Positions 45,282-57,773 of a DNA stretch of 64,000 nucleotides are shown one piece after another. How positions within the stretch are numbered: position 1 is the stretch's first letter; each line of letters opens with the position of its first letter. The position numbers and the translations under genes were made by a program. This stretch comes from Favolaschia claudopus (Eukaryota > Basidiomycota > Agaricomycetes > Agaricales > Mycenaceae): NCBI GenBank assembly GCA_037176885.1, contig JAWWNJ010000134.1, forward strand, positions 310,001-374,000, written 5' to 3'. The notes below the pieces were generated by a model. That model did not search any database, had not been told where the DNA came from, and saw only the letters and a list, made by a program, of their open reading frames with translations.

Positions 45282-47589
45282 ATGACCTCTCGCGGACGCG
45301 CACAACAGGGATCGAGGCGTTTGCCGCCCGGTCCCTCATCTTCAGCGCCAAGGCGTTTGCCGCCAGGCCCTGATTCTGCTATATCATCGTCGTCCTCTTC
45401 GGTCCCTCCTTTCTACCCGACCACCACGAACTCTCGCGGACGCGTACAGCAGGAGCAGGTACCGAGGCGTCTGCCGCCCGGTCCCTCACCCTCAGAGCCA
45501 AGCCGTTTGCCTCCAGTCCCTTCAGTGTCATCTTCATCGTCCCCGTTCACCTCCGATCTTGGATCACAGCGGGAATTCCACAATGGGCCCTATCGTCTCG
45601 TTCCTCTGGGAATACTCTCCCAGGAAGAGAAAGACACACTAAATGTAAGTTTCTTTCCGAGATTGCCAGCTCTATATTGATACTAACCTACAAATACCAG
45701 TCCACCGCCCACTTTCATGGCATCGTGCGGAATCACATGGGCATCTTCCTGGTCTTCAATGCCCATCGCAACGCTCTCCTTGCCCTGCCTCCTCGCTCCG
45801 CATCGCGTCCGGATGAAGTTTTATACACGACGACATGGACCCACCCCACCTCATGTTATCTTGCTTGCACGCCCCTCTTCCCGACGTATGGCGGCGCGTT
45901 GCTGCATGTCCTTGACGTGTCCATACGCTCGCTGCCAATGTCATCGCAGGTCAACGGCGAGGAAACGCGTTGGGCACTGACCCCCGCTATCATAAAAAAG
46001 TGGACGGATCTGGAGAATTTGTTGATCGCTGTGCTCGAATCGCTATCCTTGCAAGCTAGCAGAATACAACCTCGGCGGTATTGCCCCAAAGCCCCTCGGC
46101 CGAGCCGGTTTGGTTATACCTCCTCCTATCTCGACCAAAGTAACAGCAATCTTCCTGCGACAGTCCCCACCCAAACGCAAACGTCCGGCTGCGGGTCCAC
46201 CGCGGCACCACCGGCTCAAGCACAATCAACCCTCCCACTGCCCGCCCAAACGCAAACGTCCGACTGCGAGTCCACCGCGGCACCACCGGTTCAAGTACAA
46301 TCAACCTTCTCACTTCAAAATACATCGATTTTGGGGGATGGGAATGCTGCACTTCAGCATCTCGATGTGTACTACGAGGACGCCGACGATTTCATGTTCC
46401 TGCGCCAGACGGCGGAGAATATCCTGGTGAACTTCCCACTCGAAAACGTCTTACAGGATCGCCTTGGCTTTGTGAACCCACAAGGCGCCAGTTTCACCCC
46501 CGACCAGCTGTCACGCGTCGACCATTGTGCCCGCTTCTTGGGAGACAACACCAACACTGCGGCGCTGAGTGATGCAGCCCGGGCGCTGGTGCATTCGCTT
46601 CACAGGGCGGAGAGAGTGCAGGATATGTCTGCCCAATTGTTCGACCTCTGTGACCCAGATATTGTTCACGATATCTGGAAGAAGTCGGGCGTCAAGATTG
46701 AAATATTTCACGACGTGAGCAAGCTCAAGCACTGCTCTACAGCCTAGTTTTCTCAACCCCCGCGTCAAAAGCGAACGCATGATTGTGGTGTACAGCGCGG
46801 CCACGGCGATGCACGTCGTTCGTCTCCAATGGGAAAACTGGCGCGACCTGATCGAGCAGGTACACGCGCTTGGCGCTCCCTTCGATATCGTCGTCAAGAT
46901 CCCAGGCTTTGTGTCGTCTTCGTACCAGCCCGGCCTGCATCGCTGTAATAGTCTCGGTGTTCGTCCGGAGGATTACAAACCGGATAAGCATGATCTCGAG
47001 AGGTACCTGAATATTCTCGAGCGCTTCCTCCTCTCACCCCGTGGTCGACTCGCTCTTCAAGCCGGAGGTGTCGTCGCTCGCTTAGCCCGCCTGATCATCC
47101 CAGATTCTCACCTGGAGCTCACAGCGGAAGATGTCGACGTTGATACAGCTGAGGGGCATTTCAGGCAGGGAAATACCTCTGTCTTGTTCCACCGTTTGAC
47201 TCATGCGGAAGAGGACCTCATTTTGGGCGTGTATTCAATCAAGATGAGTAAGGATCTTTCTTTGGTTCAGCCTTTCACCTAGCTAACATCATCCTTTAGA
47301 CCAGCTGAATCCTATGGACCCAAGCGGACACCAAGAAAAGCGTGTGTCATGGTGGCCGCAGGCGGGCGCGTTTTTTAGATCCGGGTTGAACGTTGGCTGG
47401 TGGACATCAGATTGCGAGCGGTGGTTTCAAGAAATCATGGGCGAATTTAGGGACGGTAAGGCGGTTGTATTGAACAATTCGCGTTGGACTCGGCGGCTCC
47501 GGGGGTTCAACACCTCTTTGAAGCTTGCCCAGAACCTCGATACTGTCTGCGCCGATTTCTTGAATGCCTCTCCAGAAACATTTCAATGA
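45282..47589 (+). CDS. RLPPGP-repeat cargo protein, 715 aa (copy B)
   Basis: Copy of 35260-37567 with exons 45282-45644, 45701-46690, 46743-47247 and 47300-47589. No difference seen. Carries the same in-exon inverted-repeat motifs at about 45316, 45352 and 45466. Confidence 0.65.
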
Positions 47590-47700
47590 TCTTACATGGT
47601 TGTCGTAGTTGCTATATAGACAATTGTACATACCATACTTGTGCCTTATTATTATTATTATTATTATACTTACCGTCAATGTGTTTTCTTTTCCCTCTTT

Positions 47701-48147
47701 GACGATGAGCGGCGGATGAGCCGACGACCATCGGCGGACGATCCGCCGATGGCTAACATGGAGCCTTTTATTTCAAATATCAAGGCACAAAACAAGGCAC
47801 CTGTTTCGGGCCCTGATATCGGCAATATCACGGCATCTAATTATCGGCTTGTTTTGGGTAGGATCAAGCCTCAAAATGAGCTCATTATTATGTGTACTAA
47901 CATGGCCGAAATCGGCGCTGTGATAGCCGTAAAAATTTCCACCGAAATAAGCCGCTTTTTGACAACCTTTTTATCCCAAAAAAGATGGAGCCTGTTTTTG
48001 ACTTTATTTTCAGATATATCAGGCCAGCTTTCAAGCGGCTTGTTTTTTGTGATAACAAACTACCTAATTAGGAACTTATTTTGTACCTTATTATTTGCAA
48101 TAAAAATGATACTATAAGTCCCTTGTTATTCGCGGTCTTGCGGTGTG
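47701..48147 (+). repeat. Right terminal inverted repeat (copy B)
   Basis: Identical in position and content to 37679-38125 and also followed by AGT (48148-48150). Because the left terminus at 19878 is single, this second right end could pair with it and define a 28.3-kb composite element. Confidence 0.88.
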
Positions 48148-49752
48148 AGTCCACCTGGGCCGCCTCTCCGAGTGTAGTGAAATATGGGGGAAAGTTGTCT
48201 ATCTGGATGAGGTAGACTAGATACTGGAGAGATGGGTTCATACTTATATCTCCTACCTTCCGCTCCATTTGCCATGAAATTATTCACTGGACTGACTGCG
48301 GTTCGATTTCCTCAAAAGAGACTTAAGGGGTTCCGAAGCCCTTGTTTTTGTACAAGGTTGCGCACAGGGGTTTCTCAATGGAATTTCACCTTCTTATGGT
48401 AACTTGATGATTTCTTTTTATTGACAAAAAAATCTCGGCTGCGGTTCAACGTTCAACTTCAACGCCTTGCCTGCTGCGGTTCAAAATCTTCGGCGATATC
48501 GGTCATAGGCTAGACGTATGGTAAGAGCATTGAGAGACATGATGGTGCCATCGCACGTAAGATTAAGAATGCATGTGGCTCAAGCTTCGAATTCGGAATA
48601 ACGAAGAAGTCTATTTCGAAGAACTTTGAATCGCCGATCCGAGCTTTCATGTTCTTCCCTTCTGACAATTCCCTTGGGACAAGATGACACATGGATAGTC
48701 GTGTGGAGCAATATAGGGACGGATGGTCATCCTAAATTTCGTTTTGCCCGTTTATCTCGTTTCTTGGGTAAATTTTTTGGCTGCGGTTCAACTTGCCCGC
48801 TGCGTTTGAAAATCTTCGGCATCAAGCGGCCATCATTCAGTCCATCAATATCACGTCCACACGGGCAAACACGGCGTTCTCTTTCCACTCGTCTCCTCCC
48901 ATTTCTCCCCTGACCGGTACGGCTACCGAAACCGTTCAGCGTTGAGCTTTTATCGGCGATATGGGCTACTCTGGGCTGGGAGTCTCGGGGTCTGGTCGCC
49001 GTTTGGTTGCTCTGAGTTTCGACCTGGGAAAAATTTCCTGCACAGGCATCCGAGTCTTAGTCGGACTACATCTCTGCGAGGATACCGTAACGTGGCCCAA
49101 AACGCTGGGAAATAGTACGGGCAACATATCTTGAAGAAACGAAGCACACGAGTGTATCAGTCTGGACAGGCACAGAAGTATCAGATTCATTCTATTTTCA
49201 CACTGAGATGGGGCAGTTATCGAGGTAAGTATCATACCTAGCCCAGCATTTGGATTGGAACTTCTTCGGATGGGAGTTGAGTTGAGATACAGGTAAACAT
49301 ACAAATAAGCTCTGGATAGCTCTTTTCTAACGAGTTTCAAAACAGATTTTTTCCCGAATAGCCGACATTCCTTCCAATCCAATCCAGACACCGGAGATTA
49401 TCGCCCTCCATAATCTAAACATATCCAAATCCATCCACCCCCTACATGTGGCTCTCGCGGCGGGAACTTATCGTGGCATCCGTATGTCTGAATTTAGCAG
49501 CGAGTGGCTCCGTTCAGGCTTATCGGTGTCGGTGTAGCAGAGCAAGGAGAAGATCAGAATCCTCGTCCTGACAGACAGAGATGGGTAAGGAATATTACAG
49601 GATCTCGGGATCCATCTCCATGTTGGCGGAAAGGGAACAGACAGATATAACAGAGCGGCGTATCGGGGTTTCGCTTTTTTTCTTATCGCCCACCCTTGGT
49701 CGACTCTCCACGCAGTTCTTCTGAGTACTTGCTGTGAATTAAAGCGTTGGAC
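48148..49752. promoter_or_regulatory. Upstream region of the OPT transporter gene
   Basis: 48148-49411 is the second copy of the transposon flank; 49412-49752 is unique and contains the probable promoter. No gene is visible; the minus-strand open frame at 49468-49944 overlaps the transporter's first exon and has no recognisable content. Confidence 0.45.
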
Positions 49753-52700
49753 ATGGAGAAAGACGTAGCGGTGCTCGAGAAAGACAAGGCGTCGACGCAC
49801 TCCGCGTCGTCTATCATTGACGAGAAGGGCGGGGTTGGGTTGGCTGATATTGTGGGTCTTGTTCTTTGTCTTCCTCGTACCCGACGTTTCGTGCCTCACT
49901 CTCCTCCTCCCCTTTTCTGTCCAGGACGTCCTGGGCGCGGACATCCAAGCGATCCCAGAGGACTTGTTGGAGGCCGCCGAATATGCGAAGACTATGACTG
50001 TAAGTTATATTTCCCTCCGCTGTCTCCTTATTTCCGGTATCGCGTGGCTCACTGCGGAATGTATGTAGGCCGAGGAGATTGAGGATACTATTCAGCGAAT
50101 TGTGGATGAGGTGCGTAGGCAGCGAGATATACTTCCTACCTTTGCTGAGGCTCAAATTAACTGCCTTTCCGTAGCACGGCGACGATCCTGTACGAATGCA
50201 CACCCTCAATGATATGTATCTGCCACTAATGTCGTCCCAAGAACTTCCCTCCTGGGGTCCTCTCTGCGGCCAAGTGTGTCTCCCTCCAGTCTTCATTCTC
50301 CGTGTCTGATTAGCCATCGCAAGACGGTACCTCTTCGACGAGAAACTGAGACAAGATCCAATCGAGTATCAACAAGTGTACGAGGAGCTGAAAGTCGAGG
50401 CGGCTATGATCATCATCGTGAGCAGTCGATGCTCTCCGAGTTGTCGGCTTTTTTGAGGCTAATACTTGACTCACACGACCAGAATTCACCTTACGCCGAA
50501 GTCCGCGCGGTCGTTGACAATCATGACGATCCTAGTATCTCTGGAGCGACGTTCCGCACTTTGGTTATTGGGACGATTTTCGTTGGGGCTGGGTGCGTTT
50601 TCGTTCTGTCTTTCCTCCTTACTTGAATTCTCACTCTCGGGGCTTTTTTTCCCAGCGGCTTCATCAACCAATTCTTCAGCATCCGGTACGACTCTCCCTC
50701 CCTCCCGCTTCTTCTCCGGCAACACAATCGACTCACTCACTCACTTCAATCTTCCCCACTACAGCCAACCAACAATCACCGTCTACTCCAACTGCGCACA
50801 AGTCCTCGCTTTCCCCGCTGCTAAACTTATGGAACTCCTCCCGACAACAACGTATACGACCTTCGGCTACACATGGAGTCTGAACCCGTGAGTTCCCTTG
50901 TACATCTCCGTCGGTGGTGGTTCCAGAGTATAGATAGCTCATCATTGCATGGCAGGGGAAAGTTTAACCCAAAGGAACATATGTTGATTACGGTGAGTAC
51001 TCGGCCGCGATGGCGTGCTTATCCTTATCGGTTGGATGGAGTGTTCTTGACGCGCCCCGGCTTCCTCCATGCTTAGATTATGGCTAACGTGGGATTCAAC
51101 ACCCCTTATACGTGCGTATACTTCCGCTTTACCTCTACTTACTTATCTTTCGGTGTGGCACAGGAATAATGTGAGAATTCTTGCCTTATGTCGTATTCTC
51201 CCTACTCACTGCGCTGGATAGATCATATGGGTCCAATACCTGCCCTTGTATTTCAACTCAGCATGGGCAACAAACTTTGGGTATCAGATCATGATTGCGC
51301 TTTCGACGAATTTTATTGGCTATGGATTGGCTGGGCTGACTCGGCGATTTTTGGTGTATCCCGCGCATGCGATTTGGTGCGTCAATTTATTCATTCATTA
51401 TCTCCTTCGTTTGTTGCCCGGAACTTAGTTAACGCCGACTAGGCCGACAAATCTCGCCGTGAGTACATTAGTCGATACTACAAAAATAAACGAATACTGA
51501 CTGAAGGTGAATTGACAGATGATTGCCTTGAACGTAAGAAACATTTTTCGTTTGTTTTTAGAAATCTACTGATCGTGCCGTTGTGCAGCGAGCTTTCCAT
51601 GCTGAGAAGGAGACCGTGGCTAATGGGTGGAGAATTTCGAAGGTGCGCACCCCACTTGTTGAACCGAAGATCCCGCGCACAACAATGAGACTCGTAGATG
51701 CGGTGGTTCTTGTACTGTTTCTGCGGAATGTTTGTGTATTTCTGGTTCCCCGAGTGCGTCAGCACCTTTCTTTCTTTCGCACTCCTCTCGCCGATGCGGT
51801 TGGTGCAGCTTCATCTTCCAGGCACTCTCCTACTTCAACTGGATGACGTGGATCGCGCCAAATAGTTTGTTTCTTTCGATCAGACCTATTCCTGCACCTC
51901 TCATCTCAAAATTGGCTGCAGATGTCCATCTAGCCGCGATCACCGGTAGTATTAGTGGACTGGGACTCAACCCAATCCCGACCTTCGATTGGGTTCAACT
52001 CACTGTCTTCGTGGATCCTTTGATCAATCCGTTTTTTGTATGCGTTTTGCTGAATTGGTTTGCGTTGCCCATTCGTTTCTGATACGTCGATCCCAGAGCA
52101 CTCTCAACTACTTCATCGGTGGATTCATCACTCTGCCTATGATAGCGGCGCTGTGGTACACGAACACTTGGAACACGGGTAGGTCTTGCTAGTAATTCTC
52201 GGGTATTATCCGATTGATATCTCTGCGTTCGTCTAGCTTATCTTCCTATCAATTCTAATGTGCGTTCCTCAAGTCGACCTCGGGTCTATATGGATATCCA
52301 GTCTATATGACATTTACTCTAGCGAGTCTTCGACAATACGGGAAACTTCTATAATGTGTCGAATGCGGTCGGGAGTAATACCCTGTTCAATCAGACTTTG
52401 TACGAGAACTACTCCCCAGCCTAGTAAGTTCTCTATTCGTTTCACCCCACTCGATTTATCACATCTTGAAGTTTGGCCGCCGGCAACATTCTAATCTACG
52501 GCGTCTTTTTCGCCGTATACACGGCGACTTTGACGCACGCCTTTTTGTACCACCGACATGAAATTGCCCATGGGTTCAAGAGTATCCTGAGTCGAAAGAA
52601 AACGTCGGAGGTACACAAGGATGTGCACGTTCGGCTGATGATGGCGTATACGGAGGTGCCGGAGTGGCAGTATCTGGTGTGCGTCTGGGCTTCCTATTTA

Positions 52701-54204
52701 GTTCATAACGGTTGAAGGTTTCTGTTCTTCACCTAGAATTTTAATCGCAGCCATCGCGCTGGGTGCTGCGGGTATAGGTGCATACCCGACGGAAACCAGT
52801 CCGGCCGTGGTCTTGTACGGCGGTAAGCAGGATTCGATGCTATTTTCACATCGCCTGACATTGGTTTGAACAGTCTTTCTCGCTGCCATCTTTGTAATCC
52901 CGGTAAACTCATCTTGTTACAATGTAGTATTACCCCTAACATCGTTTCAAGATCGGAATTATCTTGGTATGCAGAACTCTGATCACAATTGCTTCAAATT
53001 GAGCCTTTCAGGCTATAACCAATGTTCAAATCACGCTGAATGTCCTCGCTGAGCTCTTCGGTACGTTCTCGAATGCTGATAGTTAGGGTTAATCAATTTT
53101 CTTTCAGGCGGTCTTTGGTTTCCCGGAAACGCCGTTGCAATGAATTACTTCAAGGTTAGCTTCAAATCAAGCTAGCATGCCCATGTTATGATATTTAATT
53201 CGAATAGTCCTATGGATACGTCACGACAGCGCATACCTTGAACTTCGCACAAGATCTCAAGTTGGCGCACTACATGCACATTCCGCCAGGTAAGAAGCCC
53301 TCATTTTCGCGACTGTAAGTTAATCAGCGGAACAAGTACATACGTTCTGGGCTCAAATCTATGCGACCATCGTCTCATCTTTTGTCTGCATCGCCATCCT
53401 CAACTTCCAGATGACGAAGATCGCCGGTGTATGTACCCCAACGCAAGCAGATCACTTCACCTGTCCCGGCATCAATACTTTCTTCACCGCAAGGTCTGCT
53501 CTACTTTAACTTCTCGATATCTTGACTGACCGATTGTAGTGTTCTCTGGGTATCAATGTTCCTTTGTTTAGATAGTATAGCCTGTCTGACCGTTTCCGCA
53601 GGGCACGCTTGGACCGAAGCGTATGTTCGGCGCTGGTGGGATCTACAACAGTCTTCTTTACTGCTTCCTCATCGGCGCGCTCATCCCAATCCCCTTTTAC
53701 ATCTTGCGGAAGAGAGTCAAGTCTTTCGAATACGTGCATCTCCCGGTGATCATTGCCGGTGGCTTGTCTTGGGCCCCGTATAACTTGGCTAATCTGTGGC
53801 CGGGTGAATATCCCCCGCAAACCTCCATACCGTGTTCCTGACATTTGTGACAGCGGTTCCCGTGGCATGGGTCTTCAATGTGTTGATCAAGAAGCGGTAT
53901 CTGGCGTGGTGGAGTAAATATAACTAGTGAGTCGAGTCGCGAGTTTGTTTCAGTCTCTCTGTCGCGATTGATGGCATATAATCCCAGCATTACCACGACC
54001 GCATTCTCAGCCTCAATTGCGATTTGCGCTGTGGTGATATTTTTCGGAGTCGAATGGACGAATGTCTCCATAGACTGGATCGGAAATAACCGACCGTTTG
54101 AGGGCTGTGATGCTGCTGGATGCCCCCGGCTACCGATTCCAGACAAAGGATTCTTCGGTCCTGTGAGCACTGCGCCTTTTGCTTTTTGCCAACTGTTCGG
54201 CTGA
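49753..54204 (+). CDS. OPT-family oligopeptide transporter
   Basis: Long multi-exon gene with many short introns, beginning MEKDVAVLEKDKASTHSASS (exon 1 ends near 49851). Landmarks of the fungal OPT family in order: HGDDPVRMHTLNDMYLP (about 50176), NSPYAEVRAVVDNHDDPS (about 50484), QPTITVYSNCAQVLAFPAAK (about 50765), FNPKEHMLIT, ANVGFNTPYT, YFNSAWATNFGYQIMIALST, SYFNWMTWIAPNS, GLGLNPIPTFDW, YLVFLIAAIALGAAGIGAYP-like text, GGLWFPGNAVAMNYFKSYGY (about 53105-53220), CPGINTFFTA and GTLGPKRMFGAGGIYNSLLY (about 53610). It ends near KGFFGPVSTAPFAFCQLFG. OPT proteins use the proton gradient to import tetra- and pentapeptides or glutathione-like substrates across the plasma membrane; the exact substrate is unknown. 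No stop or frameshift was needed in the exons that I followed, so it looks intact. Confidence 0.88.
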
Positions 54205-55072
54205 GTCAAGTATATAGGGCCCAGGCGAGTTCCATTAGGGTGTGGCTATTATTCGAAAGTTGATTGATTTTATTGGATATTCTCTCATGTGTTCTTGCGC
54301 GGTGGTGAATTCGATATTCAAACGAAAACGAAATGTCTCTATGCTGGCCCTTCCCTAGTCCAATTTCTGATTGACCCAAGGCATCAAACAGAAAATGGTT
54401 TCGGGTTGAGACGGCCGGAATGTCGGCCCTGTGCTCCGGTTCTAGGCCTTTGGTATTATTGTTGTGTGTTTGGTGCCAACCTCCGCCTTCTCCTGCTTTT
54501 GACGACCATGTGCCTCAAGCTAGTGGTGGGGTTTGGCGGTGCGACTCCGAATCATGTTCGGTCTCTAAACCATATAGTTGGCATATAGGGCTTACTGGTC
54601 GCACAGCGACCTACAGGGCGCCCAGTTACTTGCCCAGTACGGAATGAGAAGACTCAGAAAGTGAGCATATTACAGCAGTTAGCTGTTATGGCTGCCTGTC
54701 CAGGTCCCAATCCGACTTGCAATCGGATATCACAATTTCAGTGAAGCACTATGCGTACAATTATTCCATCCAGTACCAATAATCCTGCTGATCGTCCGCA
54801 CCATCGCCCAACAGAACTTCTGTCCAGCTTTATTGACTATCACCGGAGACATTTCACCACGAGGCTGTATTGCTGGGAAACACATACTTAATTGCGCTCT
54901 CTGCTTCGCTTGTGGTCTCGTTATCATCCAGAACCCCACTATCGAACAAGAGATCGGGAGCCTGTCAATCTGAGGCTGCGCTGCGAGCTATTATTTGCCG
55001 TGACATCGAGTACAAAGCACCCTATGCCCTCGTACCTCCCCCCTTTCTATCCCCTTCTCCCCACCACGAACT
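54205..55072. other. Intergenic region
   Basis: No supportable gene. Open frames at 54289-54647 conflict with each other and have no recognisable text. The last 150 bases before 55073 probably serve as promoter for the next gene. Confidence 0.45.
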
Positions 55073-56970
55073 ATGGCTACTACACCCATGCAAGATCAAG
55101 TTGAGATACATCGCGCAAATCTGGCTAGCACGACCAATTTCCGCGTCTTTCCTGTTCTTGTGGAGACTGCGTTGTATGGTACGTCGGCCAATCATCAAAG
55201 CATATTCAGTCGTACTTGTACTTTCGGCAGCCATTTTCACGGTGCTGATCTCCGTTTCCAGCTACCTGTTGCTGTAATTAAAATATTGTTTCATTGCTCA
55301 ATCTGGTACTTATGTTCACGATTTATTCAGCTCCCGAGGTCTCCGTTCTCGCTCAAATAAAGTGATGCTAGCTATCACACTGACTATGTATCTGTTTTCC
55401 ACTTGGGAGTGGGCGCTCGACATTCACTTCCTCCGCGACGATTTGAAAGTGTTTCTTCCTGCGGATCTCATCCAACCTCCCCCTGATCACACGAGACGCA
55501 TGCAAGTCAACACTGCGTTACATATTGCACAAGGCATCACAAATAATATCAACGTACGTTTCCTTTATGTCCAATGAAAATATTCGAGTTACAAAATAGA
55601 AATCCAACAAAAGGTGATCTTGAGCGACATGGTCGTGTGCTGGCGCGTGTGGGTCGTATATGGGAGGAACAGACGAGTTATGCTTACAGCTATTTCTTTC
55701 CTCATTCTGCTGGCGTGTGCGTTTAACATTGCCTTTTTCCTGTGTATACTGATGTAATTTCCAGCGGCAATCTTCCTCTGCAACTTGACGCAGATCGGTG
55801 AAGATTTTCCCGGAGTGGTTACCCTACATCGCCTCGTCCCTTCACAGCTCGCCATCGATGTTTTAGCACTCGCGCTATCTGCTTTGATCAATTTGTGGGC
55901 GACAATCATGATTGGGTATCAAGCTTGGTACGGAGATCCTCATATTCTCAAGAGCTCGTAGACATTCAAGTTGAATTTTAGGCGCTGCCGCAGGAATATC
56001 CGCCGTCACTTTGCCGACGTAAACAAAAAGACGTTCGCAGAGGGTATGATGACGTTGTTCATTGAGTCGGGTGTTATTTATACGGTGCTTTGGGTATGTT
56101 GCCGCTTCTTCCTTCGCACTGCCATGATGGGTGTTGATTGTTTGAAATTGCATCCAGATCCTGAAAAATATCATCATCATTCCCCAGGTGGAGCCGACAG
56201 CATACACCAACTATGCTAATGTTGTGATGTATCAAGTTACGGGGATGTATCCTACTGTTTGGGGGTAATACTGGGGCATAATTATGTCCAATTTCGATGA
56301 AAAAACGCACAACCTAACATAAAAAACACACAGCTTGCAGATCAGGTAGTATTATCAACGGAGAGCTGTCGAAAGCGTGGATTTGTCTCTTGCCGAAGTA
56401 AAAGCTATCATTATGGTCTAAAACAAACCTGGTAGTGCTCACTTGGGGCACTGAGTGTGTTTGGTGAGCGGATTTGTGATGCCGGAGGATTTCCTTTTGA
56501 TCCGTGTGATCCGTCAGCGCTTTGGCTTGCCCAATTTTGAACGCCAACTACTGCCTGTGTGGATTTCTGCAGGACATGGGCTGTGTCCTTTTTTCCTGCA
56601 CAAAAAGGTGTGTGTTTTTGCTGCACTCTTGGTAGCTGTGTATTTTTGCGCTGATTTGCACTCGACCTGTGAGAATTTTCACAAAGCTGGGCGCAAAATA
56701 ATTATGCCCCAGTATTACAGCCATACTACTGTCCTCGTCGTTCTGGTCGCCCTCCGAAAATCGCAGGTGGAAAACCAGTTCAAGAGCTATCACGATGCGG
56801 ACACTGATATCCGAACCCGTCGAACGAATTCAACCAAGCCGAGCTCTGGGGTAACGATCACCCCCTCCGCTTTGGGATTGTCTGGCGCGACTGATTCAAA
56901 TGTCGCACTGAAATTCAAGGGTTCTAGATCGGATGTGGGGAGCGTCCAAGATGGGAAGCTGGAGCATTGA
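55073..56970 (+). CDS. Seven-transmembrane receptor-like protein, last exon carrying an insertion
   Basis: Begins MATTPMQDQVEIHRANLAST. Helices: VLVLSAAIFTVLISVSSYLL (about 55200), SNKVMLAITLTMYLFSTWEW (about 55355), VCWRVWVVYGRNRRVMLTAI (about 55630-55690), AIDVLALALSALINLWATIM (about 55850), EGMMTLFIESGVIYTVLW (about 56040-56090) and TVLVVLVALRKSQ (about 56730). It ends in a polar tail (SSGVTITPSALGLSG... DVGSVQDGKLEH). The order matches the agaricomycete 7TM group to which the 18106-19480 gene also belongs. The exon between GMYPT and VLVVLVAL is split by a 467-bp insertion with a CTACTGT duplication, which brings a stop after GMYPTVWG. A GT at 56247 and AG at 56720 would splice out exactly 474 nt and give a protein of normal length (GIHTTVLVVL in place of GMYPTVLVVL). 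Confidence 0.68.
56259..56725. mobile_element. 467-bp MITE-like insertion with inverted ends
   Basis: Inverted repeats TAATACTGGGGCATAATTA (56266 onward) and the complement ending at 56717 lie near the ends. The whole is flanked by CTACTGT at 56252-56258 and 56726-56732. No open frame of note. The 7-bp flanking repeat (8 with one mismatch) suggests a hAT-like element. If only the perfect inverted repeats are taken, the target would be TA and the element Tc1/mariner-like, but then the host exon would keep nine extra codons, which the protein family does not have. Confidence 0.65.
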
Positions 56971-57773
56971 GAAGAGTTACTTAGCATGTCCGAGGGATTC
57001 TGTATCTGTGCCGTATGATTATCTTGCACACGAGAATGCACTTTGCGTGGGGCCTGCTCGTGAACTGAACAATTTCCGAACAGGTAACGGAGACAGCGAC
57101 TGGTTCGGCCCAAAAAAGGCACTTGCCGAGCAGTGCCGGCCATATACGGCACTGCCACTGGCCGTAACGGCAGTGAGATGCTTGTGATCACTGATGCGGC
57201 ATCACGTTGGGTAATTTGCCATGTAGTTCCGACCTGCGGCTCCTTCCGGCAACAGAAAGTATCTCGATCAACATTGCGGGTAGCTACCAAAACAACTGCA
57301 CATCGCTGCATCGTTCGATGGAAATATAGCACCGGTGAGTCCAAATTTCCTGAACACTAATTGAAGCGCTGGCACCAAGGTTTATGTGAAGTGTAAGTAG
57401 TCTCTCGTAGACAGACGCTCTATAAGTATATACCAGCTCGGTGCCCTCGCTATATAGATGTAAAGTGCAGACGGCGGAGAAGCAGTCAATTCAAGTTGTT
57501 CAACTGTCAGCAGCAAGTCAGCAGTAATAATAAGTAGTCACACCAATTCAGCTCCTTCGCCGCGGCTGGCTGAATGTAGTCTTGTTCAAGTCCGTTTTAG
57601 CGCTTCGCACGTCATATTTTGAAACTTGCGGCACACAATTGGTGCGGCTCAGTTCCGTTATTCTCGCCCCTTCCATCCTCTTACTGCACCATCCCAGGTG
57701 CGAACGAATATAAATATCTCGAGAGCGTGAAGCCCGTCCGTTGTTCTGCTCGCCCACTCCCCGCATTGGCAGC
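56971..57773. other. Intergenic region
   Basis: No gene recognised. TATAAGTATATA at about 57421-57432 and TATATAGATG near 57452 are TATA-like and lie 300-350 bp before the next start codon. ATATAAATATCTCG near 57708 is closer and a better candidate for the promoter of the gene at 57774. Confidence 0.4.

Larger units (their letters stand above)
39406..49411 (+). repeat. Tandem duplication, unit B (10,006 bp)
   Basis: Direct copy of 29384-39389. It lacks the transposase, the CPHG gene and the left terminal repeat, so it is a truncated right half of the transposon plus flank. After 49411 the sequence is unique. Confidence 0.92.

Noticed and set aside
56266..56717. Tc1/mariner-type element with TA duplication
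   Set aside because: The perfect inverted repeat begins at TA, but a TA-bounded excision would leave nine extra codons in the 7TM protein. The CTACTGT duplication gives the family-typical exon instead.
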